30,954 nt of DNA. Source: JACPDH01 sp051305935 (GTDB lineage: Bacteria > Acidobacteriota > Thermoanaerobaculia > Gp7-AA8). A program made the position numbers and the translations under genes. Below are positions 7,393 to 16,666 of this stretch, one piece after another. The stretch spans positions 1 through 30,954 of the forward strand of contig JBPPMG010000540.1 of NCBI GenBank assembly GCA_051305935.1, read 5' to 3'. Under the pieces are notes generated by a model. The model was not told where the DNA came from and did no database searches. It worked only from the letters and a program-made list of their open reading frames with translations. Position 1 is the stretch's first letter. Every line of letters begins with the position of its first letter.

Positions 7393-9090
7393 ATGTCCAG
7401 AGTCGTCGTCGACCCCGTCACGAGAATCGAAGGGCATCTCAGGATCGATGTGCAGGTGGATGGTGGGCAGGTCTCGAAGGCCTGGGCTGCATCGACCATG
7501 TGGCGCGGCATCGAACGCATCCTCGTCGGGCGCGATCCGCGCGACGCCTGGGTCTTCACACAGCGCTTCTGCGGCGTCTGCACCACGGTCCACGCGATGG
7601 CGTCGGTCCGCGCGGTCGAGGACGCGATCAAGCTCGAGATCCCGCTTAACGCGCAGCACATCCGCAACATGATCATCATCGCGCACGCGCTGCACGATCA
7701 CATCGTCCATTTCTACCACCTCTCCGCGCTCGACTGGGTCGACGTGACGCAGGTGCCTAACGCCAACCCCGCCACCACGTCGGCGCTTGCCGAGAGCCTC
7801 TCCTCGTGGGAGGGGAACTCGACGATGGAGATGAAGCGGGTCCAGGACCGGATCAACAACTTCATCGCCGGCGGACAGCTCGGGCCGTTCGCGCAGGGCT
7901 ACTGGGGACATCCGGCGATGAAGCTCCCGCCGGATGTGAACCTCCTCGCGGTCTCGCACTACCTGCAGGCGCTCGAGTATCAGCGCTACCCGAACCAGAT
8001 CGTCGCGATGCTCGGCGGAAAGACCCCGCACATCCAGAACGTCGCCGTCGGCGGCGTTTCCACGGCGCTGAACCCCGACAGCATGGCTGCGCTCAACATC
8101 GACCGGCTCTACCAGATGAAGGGGCTCATCGACAAAGTCGCGCGCTTCATCCAGGAGGTCTACTTCAACGACGTCTGCGCGGTGGCCGCGTTCTATCCGG
8201 AGTGGTTCGGCTACGGCGCCGGCGTGAAGAACTTCCTCTCGGTCCCCGACCTGCCGACCGACACGACGAACACGAAGTTCGACTTCCCGGGCGGCACGAT
8301 CCGCAATGCCGACTTCAACACCTACAGGCCGATCACCGGCCCGCGCGACGAATACTTCCGCAAAGGAGTCACCGAAGACTCGACCCACGCCTACTACAAA
8401 GGCTCGGGCGGACTGCATCCGTGGAAGGGTGAGACCGAGCCCGAGTACACCGAGTGGAAGGACGACGGAAAGTATTCGTGGGTCAAGGCGCCGCGGTTCG
8501 AGGGCTCGCCGATGGAAGTCGGGCCGCTCGCGAACGTGCTCTGCGCCTTCGCCGCGGGCGATCCGCTGGTGAAGAAGTGGGCGACGCGCGCGCTGGAGAC
8601 GGTCGGCGCAATCGCCAAGAAGAAGGTAGGCCCCGAAGTGCTGTTCTCCACGCTTGGCCGGCACGCCGCGCGAGCCATTCGCGCGGCGGTGCTCTCCGAG
8701 CTTGCGGTCAAGCACTGGCAGATGCTCGTCGACAACATCACGAAGGGCGATCTTGCGATCTACAACCCGCCGACGTTCCCCTCGGGGACGGTCGAGGGGA
8801 TGGGCTTCCACGAGGCGCCACGCGGGACCCTGTCGCACTGGGTCGTGATCGACAACGGCAAGATCAAGAACTACCAGGCGGTGGTGCCGACCACGTGGAA
8901 CGCATCGCCGCGTGACGACAAGGGCGTCGCCGGACCGTACGAGACGGCGCTGCTCGGAAACCCGATCGCCGATCAGGAGCGCCCGCTCGAAGTGCTCCGC
9001 ACGATTCACTCCTTCGACCCGTGCATGGCGTGCGCGTGCCACGTCTTCGACCCGAACGGCAACCAGACGGCGAAGGTGAAGGTCGTCTGA
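7393..9090 (+). CDS. hybC: [NiFe]-hydrogenase large subunit (group 1c-like)
   Basis: This is the catalytic subunit carrying the Ni-Fe(CN)2CO centre. Nickel ligands are C60 and C63 in the N-terminal motif RFCGVCTTVHA, and C544 and C547 in the C-terminal motif DPCMACACH. RIEGH (11-15) is the conserved N-terminal glutamate motif. After H550 a 15-residue tail (VFDPNGNQTAKVKVV) remains, which the maturation protease should remove after nickel insertion. The protein has no signal peptide, as expected for a subunit carried through Tat by its partner. Its 565 residues nearly equal E. coli HybC. AGGAGG lies before the ATG, and the stop overlaps the start of the protease gene by one base. Confidence 0.96.
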   Translation: MSRVVVDPVTRIEGHLRIDVQVDGGQVSKAWAASTMWRGIERILVGRDPRDAWVFTQRFCGVCTTVHAMASVRAVEDAIKLEIPLNAQHIRNMIIIAHALHDHIVHFYHLSALDWVDVTQVPNANPATTSALAESLSSWEGNSTMEMKRVQDRINNFIAGGQLGPFAQGYWGHPAMKLPPDVNLLAVSHYLQALEYQRYPNQIVAMLGGKTPHIQNVAVGGVSTALNPDSMAALNIDRLYQMKGLIDKVARFIQEVYFNDVCAVAAFYPEWFGYGAGVKNFLSVPDLPTDTTNTKFDFPGGTIRNADFNTYRPITGPRDEYFRKGVTEDSTHAYYKGSGGLHPWKGETEPEYTEWKDDGKYSWVKAPRFEGSPMEVGPLANVLCAFAAGDPLVKKWATRALETVGAIAKKKVGPEVLFSTLGRHAARAIRAAVLSELAVKHWQMLVDNITKGDLAIYNPPTFPSGTVEGMGFHEAPRGTLSHWVVIDNGKIKNYQAVVPTTWNASPRDDKGVAGPYETALLGNPIADQERPLEVLRTIHSFDPCMACACHVFDPNGNQTAKVKVV

Positions 9091-9659
9091 TGTCACGAAA
9101 CGTCGCAGTCTTCGGCCTCGGCAACGTGCTGCTGCACGACGACGCCTTCGGTCCGCAGGTGATCTGCGAGCTCCGCTCGCGCTGGACGATCCCGGACGAC
9201 CTCGTCGTCGAAGACATCGGCACTCCGGGGCTCGAGCTGTCGACACACCTCGCCGGGCACGAGCGAATCATCCTCGTCGATGCGGTCGCCGCCGACGGCC
9301 CTCCCGGCACGCTCGTCTCCTACGATCGCGACGCGATCGTGCGGCACCCGACCGGCATCCGGCTCGGGCCTCACGATCCGTCGCTCGGCGAGACGCTCCT
9401 CACGATGCAGCTGATGGACGACGGGCCGCGCGAGGTGCTCCTCCTCGGCGCGGTGCCGGCGTCGACCGCGCCGGGAGTCGGACTCTCCGATCCTGTGCGC
9501 GCCGCCGCCAGCCGCGTCGCAGAGATCGTGGTCGAATGGCTTCAGGCCGATGGGAATCGCATCGAACCGCGAGAAGTTCCGTCGCGGGAGATCGCGTGGT
9601 GGGAGTCGCCCGTCGAGGTCGAAGCGTTCCGAATCGCAGGGTTCGAGCTCCCGGAGTAG
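9090..9659 (+). CDS. hybD: Hydrogenase large-subunit maturation endopeptidase
   Basis: This nickel-sensing protease cleaves the C-terminal tail of the large subunit. The 189-residue protein begins with the family signature GLGNVLLHDDAFG. The nickel-contacting positions of E. coli HybD (Glu16, Asp62, His93) correspond to D18, D64 and H95, so Asp replaces Glu at the first, as in some other members. The ATG at 9090 overlaps the hybC stop in TGATG, which indicates translational coupling. An in-frame extension upstream to 9021 lies within hybC and is not expected to be used. The C terminus (about 150-189) is longer than the E. coli protein. Confidence 0.92.
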   Translation: MSRNVAVFGLGNVLLHDDAFGPQVICELRSRWTIPDDLVVEDIGTPGLELSTHLAGHERIILVDAVAADGPPGTLVSYDRDAIVRHPTGIRLGPHDPSLGETLLTMQLMDDGPREVLLLGAVPASTAPGVGLSDPVRAAASRVAEIVVEWLQADGNRIEPREVPSREIAWWESPVEVEAFRIAGFELPE

Positions 9660-9834
9660 CTGACTCAGAATGGGGTTCCAACCCCGGATCGACGGGACGC
9701 CGGGCAAGAGAACTGTGTCATCTTCGTTCCTCGGGAATCCTTTAATCCAATTTTTACTTCGTGCGCGTAGGATTCGTAGCATCGAACGCTGAAGCTGCGG
9801 CGCAAGCCGCGGGAAGTTCCACGAAGGAGACCCG

Positions 9835-10170
9835 ATGGCCCCGAAGAAGACTGCCGGCACTCTTGCCGCCCTTGCGATCGCATTGCTTCCGCTGACCACA
9901 GCCTCGGCCGAAACGCCGCGCGGGCTCTGGATCAAGATGAAGTGCGCGCTCTGCCACGGCGAGGACGGCGCAGGGAACACTCCGGCCGGCAAGCAGAAGG
10001 GTGCGCCCGATCTGCGGACCGAGGAAGTGCAGAAGCTGTCCGACGACGAGCTCATCAAGCCGGTCGTAGAGGGCCATGCAGGCATTCCCCCGATGCAGGT
10101 GAAAGTTACCAGAGAGAACTCGAACCTGCTCGTCACCTACATTCGCAGCCTCGCGCCGAAGAAGAAGTAG
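9835..10170 (+). CDS. Periplasmic monohaem c-type cytochrome
   Basis: This small class I cytochrome c has 111 residues. A Sec signal peptide (hydrophobic 8-20, likely cut after TASA at 25) precedes one haem-binding motif CALCH (C37, C40, H41). M87 in IPPMQ is a plausible sixth haem ligand. The protein ends in KKK. The gene lies 175 bases after the protease gene and before hypF, on the same strand. HybA/HybB-type hydrogenases normally reduce quinone and do not need a cytochrome. It may accept electrons from the hydrogenase directly, or be an unrelated respiratory carrier sharing the locus. An upstream AAGGAG ribosome site supports the ATG. Confidence 0.88.
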   Translation: MAPKKTAGTLAALAIALLPLTTASAETPRGLWIKMKCALCHGEDGAGNTPAGKQKGAPDLRTEEVQKLSDDELIKPVVEGHAGIPPMQVKVTRENSNLLVTYIRSLAPKKK

Positions 10171-10213
10171 CGAACAGCGGGCCCGAGCCCGGTCACGGAA
10201 CCAAGGGTATGTG

Positions 10214-10386
10214 GCGCAGGCACACCTGCCTGCGCGCCGCCGAAGGCGGCCCTCGTTCATCGAACCTTTAGGATGTATTTAGTGGCGCTTCGCGCGCCCG
10301 CGCAGACAAGAGTGTCTGCGCCACAAAGGCCACCTCGCGTTTCGCCTCCTCGCCTCCCGCCCCCGCGCAGACAGGAGTGTCTGCGC
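10214..10386. repeat. Three REP-like hairpins in the cytochrome-hypF gap
   Basis: The 331-base gap 10171-10501 holds three hairpins of one design. They are GCGCAGGCA-CACC-TGCCTGCGC (10214-10235), GCGCAGACA-AGAG-TGTCTGCGC (10300-10321) and GCGCAGACA-GGAG-TGTCTGCGC (10365-10386), each with nine-base perfect arms. The second and third sit in a direct repeat with a 65-base period that continues through CCACAAAGGCC and CTCGCGTTTCGCCTCCT. A further GCCGCC-GAA-GGCGGC hairpin (10236-10250) follows the first. The arms of the first copy have changed together (GG/CC instead of GA/TC), preserving pairing. No T-runs are present. Confidence 0.85.
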
Positions 10387-10501
10387 CACAAAGGCCTCCT
10401 CGCGTTTCGCCTCCTGGCGTCGCGATGCGACACATCGAGGTGCCATCCGTCACATCCCCGATGTTTACTGCGGGCGATGATCCGAGTCGGTGGAATCCAA
10501 C

Positions 10502-12829
10502 ATGTCGCCTGGCGCACGCATTGAGATCCGCGGCACGGTGCAGGGGGTCGGCTATCGCCCCTGGGTCTACCGCGTGGCAGCCGAGGAGAAGATCACCGGC
10601 CGCGTGTGGAACCATACCGCGGGGGTGACGATCGAAGCGTTCGGAGAGGTTGCCGCGATCGAGGCTTTCCTCGCGCGCATCCGCTCCTCCGCGCCTCCGG
10701 CGGCCCGCGTGACCGGCGTTTCCGCGCATCCGATCGAGCACGAGGAGGTCGCTGGCTTCTCCATCGTACAGAGCAGCGGCGCGGCGGAGCTCCAGATCTC
10801 CATTCCGCCGGACCTTGCGACCTGTGACGACTGCGCGCGCGAGATCGCCGATCCTGCGAATCGGCGCTTCCGATATCCCTTCACGAACTGCACGAACTGC
10901 GGACCGCGATTCACGATCGCGCGGAACGTGCCGTACGACCGCGCGGCCACTACGATGGCGAAGTTCGTGATGTGCCCCGCGTGCCAGAGCGAGTACAACT
11001 CCCCTCTCGACCGGCGCTTTCACGCGCAGCCGAATGCCTGTCCCGACTGCGGGCCTCGGCTCACGCTGCTCGACGCGCACGGCGACGTCGTCGCGTCGGC
11101 CGATCCGATCGCGGATGTCGCGAAGGCCATTCTCGGCGGCGCCGTCGTCTCGATCAAGGGAATCGGCGGCTTCCATCTCGCGTGCGACGCGACCTCTTCG
11201 GTCGGGGTCGACCGGCTGCGGCAGCGCAAGCGTCGCGACGAAAAGCCGCTCGCCCTGATGGTCCGCGACCTCGAGGCGGCGTCCACCCTCGCGGAGCTGA
11301 CGACGATCGAGCGCGCGGAGCTCGAATCGGTGGAACGTCCCATCGTCCTCTGCAGGAAGCGGGAGAGCGCACCGATTGCCGACGCGGTCGCCCCGCGCAA
11401 CCGCCTCGTCGGTCTGATGCTCCCTTACACGCCACTGCACCATCTCCTTCTCGCCGCGGTCGCGCGGCCGCTCGTGATGACATCGGGAAACTTCGCCGAC
11501 GAGCCGATCGCCTATCGAAACGACGACGCGCTCACCTTGCTCGGTCCCGTCTCCGATCTGCTCGTGGCTCACGACCGCGACATCGAGACGCGTTGTGACG
11601 ATTCTGTTGTTCGGATCATCGCGGGCGAGCCAACCGTGCTTCGCCGCTCGCGCGGCTTCGTGCCGCGCGCGCTCGAGATCGGCGTTCCCTTTGCCGCGCC
11701 TGTGCTGGCATGCGGCGCTCAGCTCAAGAACACCTTTGCGATTGGGCACGGGAATCGCGTGCACCTCGGGCCGCACATCGGCGATCTCGAAAACGTGGAG
11801 ACGCTCGCGTCGTACGAGCAGTCGATCGCGCGCATGGAGCGGTTCCTCCGCGTGCGACCCGCGGCGATCGTCCACGATCTCCATCCCGGCTATCTCTCGA
11901 CGCGCTACGCGCTCGAGCGCCCCGAGATCGCGAAGATCGCGGTCCAGCATCATCACGCGCACATCGCGGCGGTGATGGCCGAGCACCGCATCGACGGTCC
12001 GGTCCTCGGGCTGGCGTGGGACGGCACGGGGCTCGGCACCGACGGCGCCGCGTGGGGAGGCGAACTGCTCCTCGCGCGCTACGACCGCTTCGAGCGACTC
12101 GCGACGCTTCGCACGATTCCGCTGGCTGGAGGCGATACCGCGATTCGCGAAGTGTGGCGGCTCGCCGCGGCGCTGCTCGACGACACGTTCGGCCCAGGCG
12201 GCTGGCCCGAGGGGCTGCCGATCTCGAAGACCATCGACGCGTCCGCGTTGCGCACGGTCCGGTCGATGATCGCTGGTGGGCTCAACACGACTCCCGCCCA
12301 TGGCGCCGGACGTTGGTTCGATGCTTTTGGCGCGATCTTTCTCGGGCACGAGCGCTCGCGATACGAAGGGCAGATCGCGCTCGAGTGGAATCTTGTCGCG
12401 GACGAATCGGAGCGCTCCCCCTTCTCGTTCGACCTGGACCGCGACGCGCCCGTCTGGACGATCGATCTTCGACCTTGTCTCGTCGATGCGGTCCACGCGT
12501 TGGGAGAAGGAGCCTCGATCGCGACGATCGCGGGGCGCTTCCATGCGACGCTCTCGTCCGCCGCGGCCGCGGTCATCCGCGCCCGAAGCCACGAGACCGG
12601 CCGGCTTCCCGTCGCGCTCGGCGGCGGCTGCTTCCAGAACGCGCTGCTCACCGAGTCCTTGCTGCGAGACCTGACCCCTGATTTCGACGTCGCGCTCCCG
12701 CGCGCCGTCCCGCCCGGAGACGGCGGGATCGCGTTCGGGCAGGCGGTCGTCGCCAACGCAATTCTCCAAAAAGGAGGCCCTCCATGTGCCTGGGAGTCCC
12801 CGGTCGCATCCTCGCAATCGACGATATGA
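10502..12829 (+). CDS. hypF: Carbamoyltransferase HypF
   Basis: HypF makes the cyanide ligands of the NiFe centre from carbamoyl phosphate, transferring the carbamoyl group to HypE. Domains in order are an N-terminal acylphosphatase domain (GTVQGVGYRPWVYR), two zinc-finger CxxC pairs each (CDDC...CTNC and CPAC...CPDC), a YrdC-like domain, and a Kae1-like domain with HHHAHIAAVMAEH and WDGTGLGTDGAAWGGE. Total is 775 residues. I prefer the ATG at 10502 because the acylphosphatase domain begins at once. An in-frame GTG at 10490 would add four residues. The C terminus runs 46 bases into hypC. The upstream gap is full of hairpin repeats. Confidence 0.95.
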   Translation: MSPGARIEIRGTVQGVGYRPWVYRVAAEEKITGRVWNHTAGVTIEAFGEVAAIEAFLARIRSSAPPAARVTGVSAHPIEHEEVAGFSIVQSSGAAELQISIPPDLATCDDCAREIADPANRRFRYPFTNCTNCGPRFTIARNVPYDRAATTMAKFVMCPACQSEYNSPLDRRFHAQPNACPDCGPRLTLLDAHGDVVASADPIADVAKAILGGAVVSIKGIGGFHLACDATSSVGVDRLRQRKRRDEKPLALMVRDLEAASTLAELTTIERAELESVERPIVLCRKRESAPIADAVAPRNRLVGLMLPYTPLHHLLLAAVARPLVMTSGNFADEPIAYRNDDALTLLGPVSDLLVAHDRDIETRCDDSVVRIIAGEPTVLRRSRGFVPRALEIGVPFAAPVLACGAQLKNTFAIGHGNRVHLGPHIGDLENVETLASYEQSIARMERFLRVRPAAIVHDLHPGYLSTRYALERPEIAKIAVQHHHAHIAAVMAEHRIDGPVLGLAWDGTGLGTDGAAWGGELLLARYDRFERLATLRTIPLAGGDTAIREVWRLAAALLDDTFGPGGWPEGLPISKTIDASALRTVRSMIAGGLNTTPAHGAGRWFDAFGAIFLGHERSRYEGQIALEWNLVADESERSPFSFDLDRDAPVWTIDLRPCLVDAVHALGEGASIATIAGRFHATLSSAAAAVIRARSHETGRLPVALGGGCFQNALLTESLLRDLTPDFDVALPRAVPPGDGGIAFGQAVVANAILQKGGPPCAWESPVASSQSTI

Positions 12830-13063
12830 ACGCCACCGTGGATTTCTGGGGCGTGAAACGGCAGATCCGGCTCGACATCGTCGACGAGCCGGTGAAGGTC
12901 GGCGACTACATCCTGAATCACGCCGGCTTCGCGATCCGTCGCATTCCGGACGAGTCGATCGGTGACACGCTCTCGCTCTACGAGGAGCTACTCGGGCAGC
13001 CCGACAGCGACCTCATGGCGGCCGATGTTCGCGGCGAGCTCGAGGCTGCGCGGAGAGACGGCG

Positions 13064-13071
<8 letters not shown>
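12784..13071 (+). CDS. hypC: Hydrogenase maturation chaperone HypC
   Basis: This small chaperone works with HypD to assemble and deliver the Fe(CN)2CO unit to the large subunit. The 95-residue protein begins MCLGVPGRI, with the essential C2 that remains after methionine removal, and has the conserved histidine in NHAGFAIRRI. AGGAGG lies just before the ATG, inside the end of hypF, giving a 46-base overlap. The stop overlaps hypD by eight bases. Confidence 0.96.
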
Positions 13072-14228
<1,157 letters not shown>

Positions 14229-14236
<8 letters not shown>

Positions 14237-15254
14237 CGGCCGCGTCGAGATGCGTCACGGCGGCGGCGGCCGTTCGATGAGGAAGCTCATCGAGGAGGTC
14301 TTCGCGCGCGGGTTCGCCGACGTGCCCTTCGACGGCATCGGACTCGCCGCGATGGACGACGGCGCAGCGATTCGGGTCGGCGACCGCTGGCTCGTGCTCA
14401 CGACCGACTCGCACGTCATCCATCCGGTCTTCTTCCCCGGCGGCGACATTGGCCGGCTCGCGGTTGCGGGCACCTGCAACGACCTTGCGATGATGGGCGC
14501 GACGGAAGGGATCGCCCTCACCTGCGCGATGATCATCGAGGAGGGCTTCCCGCTCGACAAGCTCGAGCGAATCCAGCGCTCGATGGTCGAGGCCTGCCGC
14601 GAAGCGGGAGCGATGATCGTCACCGGCGACACGAAGGTCATGGGCAAGGGAGAGCTCGACGGCATTATCATCAACACCTCGGGGATCGCGTTTGCCGAGG
14701 CGCCGGTGCGCGACTCGGGGCTGCGCGTCGGCGACAAACTCATCGTCACGGGAACGATGGGCGACCATGGGCTCGCCGTGATGGCCGCACGACACAACCT
14801 CGAGATCGACGGAGGTACGCTCCTCTCCGATGTCGCGCCTCTCACCACGATGATCCGTGGCGCGCTGCGCGAAGGGAATGGCGGCATCGTCGCGATGAAG
14901 GACCCGACGCGCGGCGGTCTTGCGAGCGCGCTCGGGGAGATGGCGACGAAAGCGAACGTCGGAATCGTCGTCCACGAGCGAAGCATCCCCGTTTCGGCCG
15001 CGGCACGCGCCGCCGGGGAGCTGATCGGCATCGACCCGCTGCAAGTCGCGAACGAAGGGAAAGCGGTCATCGGCGTGCACGCCGAAGCGGCAGACGCGGT
15101 CCTCACGGCCCTTCGCGCACACCCGCTCGGACGCGACGCCGCAATCGTCGGCGAGGCCGTCGCCGAACGCCCCGGAAGCGTGATCCTCGACACCGGCTAC
15201 GGCCGACGGCTGCTCGTCGAGTCGGATGGGGAGCCGTTGCCGCGAATTTGTTAG
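14229..15254 (+). CDS. hypE: Carbamoyl-dehydrating maturation protein HypE
   Basis: HypE accepts the carbamoyl group from HypF on its C-terminal cysteine and dehydrates it with ATP to a thiocyanate that supplies the CN ligands. The 341-residue protein ends in PRIC, leaving the essential terminal cysteine. MRHGGGGRSM near the start and the PurM-like ATP-binding fold (MDDGAAI, TGDTKVM, KDPTRGGLASAL) are clear. The ATG at 14229 overlaps hypD. The gene is followed by a 333-base gap packed with repeats before hypA. Confidence 0.96.
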
Positions 15255-15260
15255 GGAGCA

Positions 15261-15303
15261 TATGGAGTGCGAAAGCGAAGCCTTCGCGGCGGCGCAACGC
15301 GCC
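15261..15303 (-). repeat. REP-like element A, copy 1 (inverted)
   Basis: This is a reverse-orientation, diverged copy of the 47-base element seen at 15407-15453 and 15501-15547. It runs ATGGAGTGCGAAAGC, then AAGCCTTCGCGGCGGCGCAA. It starts seven bases after the hypE stop and forms a long inverted pair with copy 2. Confidence 0.7.
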
Positions 15304-15406
15304 ACGCGAACGGAGCGAGAGGCTTGGAGAGATGAACGTACGACGGCGGCGAGGGACGACCGGGCAGACATCGAGGCCACCGCGCCTCGTATGCCCTTGC
15401 ACCCGT

Positions 15407-15453
15407 GCGGCGCTTCGCGCCGCCGCGAAAGCTTCGCTTTCGCACTCCACATG
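15407..15453 (+). repeat. REP-like element A, copy 2
   Basis: This 47-base element has two tandem hairpins followed by a conserved tail. The first is GCGGCGC-TTC-GCGCCGC, the second GCGAAAGC-TTC-GCTTTCGC, then ACTCCACATG. Read on the other strand the order is GGAG followed by a hairpin, which resembles the head tetranucleotide plus stem-loop described for REP elements. Confidence 0.85.
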
Positions 15454-15461
15454 CGGGCTCA

Positions 15462-15482
15462 TCGCCTCTCGCCTTTCGCCTG
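15462..15482. repeat. TCGCCTY heptamer tract
   Basis: Three tandem seven-base units (TCGCCTC, TCGCCTT, TCGCCTG) lie directly between element A copies 2 and 3. Confidence 0.75.
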
Positions 15483-15500
15483 CGTGGACTCAGCGCCGAT

Positions 15501-15547
15501 GCGGCGCTTTGCGCCGCCGCGAAAGCTCCGCTTTCGCACTCCACATG
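15501..15547 (+). repeat. REP-like element A, copy 3
   Basis: This is the same 47-base design as copy 2, in the same orientation, with GCGGCGC-TTT-GCGCCGC and GCGAAAGC-TCC-GCTTTCGC before ACTCCACATG. Only a few bases differ, nearly all in the loops, which suggests structure has been maintained or the copies are recent. Confidence 0.85.
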
Positions 15548-15555
15548 CTTACTCA

Positions 15556-15583
15556 TCGCCTTTCGCCTCTCGCCTTTCGCCTC
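15556..15583. repeat. TCGCCTY heptamer tract before hypA
   Basis: Four tandem units (TCGCCTT, TCGCCTC, TCGCCTT, TCGCCTC) end five bases before the hypA start codon, occupying the place where a Shine-Dalgarno sequence would be expected. Confidence 0.8.
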
Positions 15584-15587
15584 CGCC

Positions 15588-15935
15588 ATGCATGAATACT
15601 CGATAGTGCAATCGTTGATGGACCGCGTGGAGTCGGAGGCGGCGGCACGGGGAGCGCTGTCGGTGCGCGCGCTCACGGTGAGGATCGGGGAGCTTTCCGG
15701 GGTCGAGCCGGAGCTTCTGAAGACCGCCTTCGAGACCTTCGTCGAGAAGACGATCTGCGAGCGGGCGGAGCTGAGGATCATTCGCGTACCAGTGACCTGG
15801 GCCTGCCCTCGCTGCGAGAGGCCAATCGCGCAGGGCACCTTCCTGCAATGTCCCGACTGTGCCGTTCCCGCGACGCTGCGGGGCGGCGACGAAATCATTC
15901 TCGAACGAATCGAGATGGAGGTTCCCGATGTGTGA
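15588..15935 (+). CDS. hypA: Nickel chaperone HypA
   Basis: HypA works with HypB to insert nickel into the hydrogenase large subunit. The 115-residue protein begins MHEYSIVQ, with the nickel-binding H2, and has a structural zinc site from two CxxC pairs (C73/C76 and C88/C91). The start at 15588 is fixed by the MHE motif. An upstream in-frame extension would run through the repeats. No purine-rich ribosome site is present, because a TCGCCTY tract occupies that position. The stop overlaps hypB by eight bases. Confidence 0.95.
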   Translation: MHEYSIVQSLMDRVESEAAARGALSVRALTVRIGELSGVEPELLKTAFETFVEKTICERAELRIIRVPVTWACPRCERPIAQGTFLQCPDCAVPATLRGGDEIILERIEMEVPDV

Positions 15936-16656
15936 CACCTGCGGCTGCGGCGATCCCGAAGTCATTCCAATCGAGATTCAGGACAAGATACTCGCGGGAA
16001 ACGACCGCCAGGCGACGCACAATCGCGAGCACTTCGCGTCGCACGGCGTTCTCGCCGTGAACCTCATGGGCTCCCCGGGCGCTGGAAAAACAGCGATCCT
16101 CGAGGCGACGGCCCGAGCGGACAACACCTTGCGCCTCGGCGCGCTCGCGGGCGACCTCGAGACCGATCGCGACGCGCAGCGTCTCGAGGCTGCCGGCATC
16201 CGCAGCGTCACGATCAACACGATCTCGGCCTGCCACCTGGACGCGAAGCTGGTTCACCACGCGCTGCACGAAGTCGACTTGCACGACCACGACATCCTCT
16301 TCATCGAGAACGTCGGCAATCTCGTCTGCCCGGCCGTCTACGACCTGGGACAGCAGGTGAATGTCGTCGCATTGTCGGTGACCGAAGGGGAGGACAAGCC
16401 GGTGAAGTACCCGGTGATGTTCCGGAAGGCCGACCTGGTACTCGTCACCAAGGTCGATCTCCTTCCTCATCTTCCCGGGGTGAGCCTCGACAAGATCGCC
16501 GACTCACTCGCGCGCGTGATGCCCGACCCGAAATGGATTGCGGTCTCTGCCGTTACGGGGCACGGTATGGCACACTGGCTGACGTGGCTCGCGACGCAGA
16601 GGCGTCCCCTCGCATCGGCGGCGCCCCACACGCATCACCACCACGACCGCGCCTGA
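15928..16656 (+). CDS. hypB: Nickel-insertion GTPase HypB
   Basis: This SIMIBI-class GTPase delivers nickel with HypA. The 242-residue protein begins MCDTCGCGD, the CxxCxC high-affinity nickel motif. The P-loop is GSPGAGKT (48-55), followed by GDLETDRDA, the metal-site CH in SACHLDA, ENVGNLVCPA and TKVDLL. A histidine cluster (HTHHHHD) sits at the extreme C terminus, whereas HypB proteins with histidine-rich regions usually carry them near the N terminus. It could store or buffer nickel. The ATG at 15928 overlaps hypA in ATGTGTGA. The next gene starts 11 bases after the stop. Confidence 0.95.
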   Translation: MCDTCGCGDPEVIPIEIQDKILAGNDRQATHNREHFASHGVLAVNLMGSPGAGKTAILEATARADNTLRLGALAGDLETDRDAQRLEAAGIRSVTINTISACHLDAKLVHHALHEVDLHDHDILFIENVGNLVCPAVYDLGQQVNVVALSVTEGEDKPVKYPVMFRKADLVLVTKVDLLPHLPGVSLDKIADSLARVMPDPKWIAVSAVTGHGMAHWLTWLATQRRPLASAAPHTHHHHDRA

Positions 16657-16666
16657 GGATGCAACG

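Noticed and set aside
6463..9246. 927-codon open frame antisense to hybB and hybC
   Set aside because: It mirrors strongly conserved hydrogenase genes. Its product is low-complexity (R, E, D, V, H), typical of antisense frames in GC-rich DNA.
9672..9685. Hairpin GGGGT-TCCA-ACCCC after the hydrogenase protease gene as a terminator
   Set aside because: The stem is only five pairs with no T-run directly after it, too weak to call.
10290..10420. Possible CRISPR array (65-base direct repeat)
   Set aside because: There are only two units, the repeat includes the would-be spacer, and the hairpins recur singly elsewhere. No cas genes are present.
10268..12817. 849-codon open frame antisense to hypF
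   Set aside because: The sense strand has unmistakable HypF motifs throughout, and the antisense product has no recognisable domain. Its end reads through the hairpin repeats.
15405..15587. In-frame N-terminal extension of hypA through the repeats
   Set aside because: HypA function needs the MHE start, and the extension consists of translated repeat sequence.
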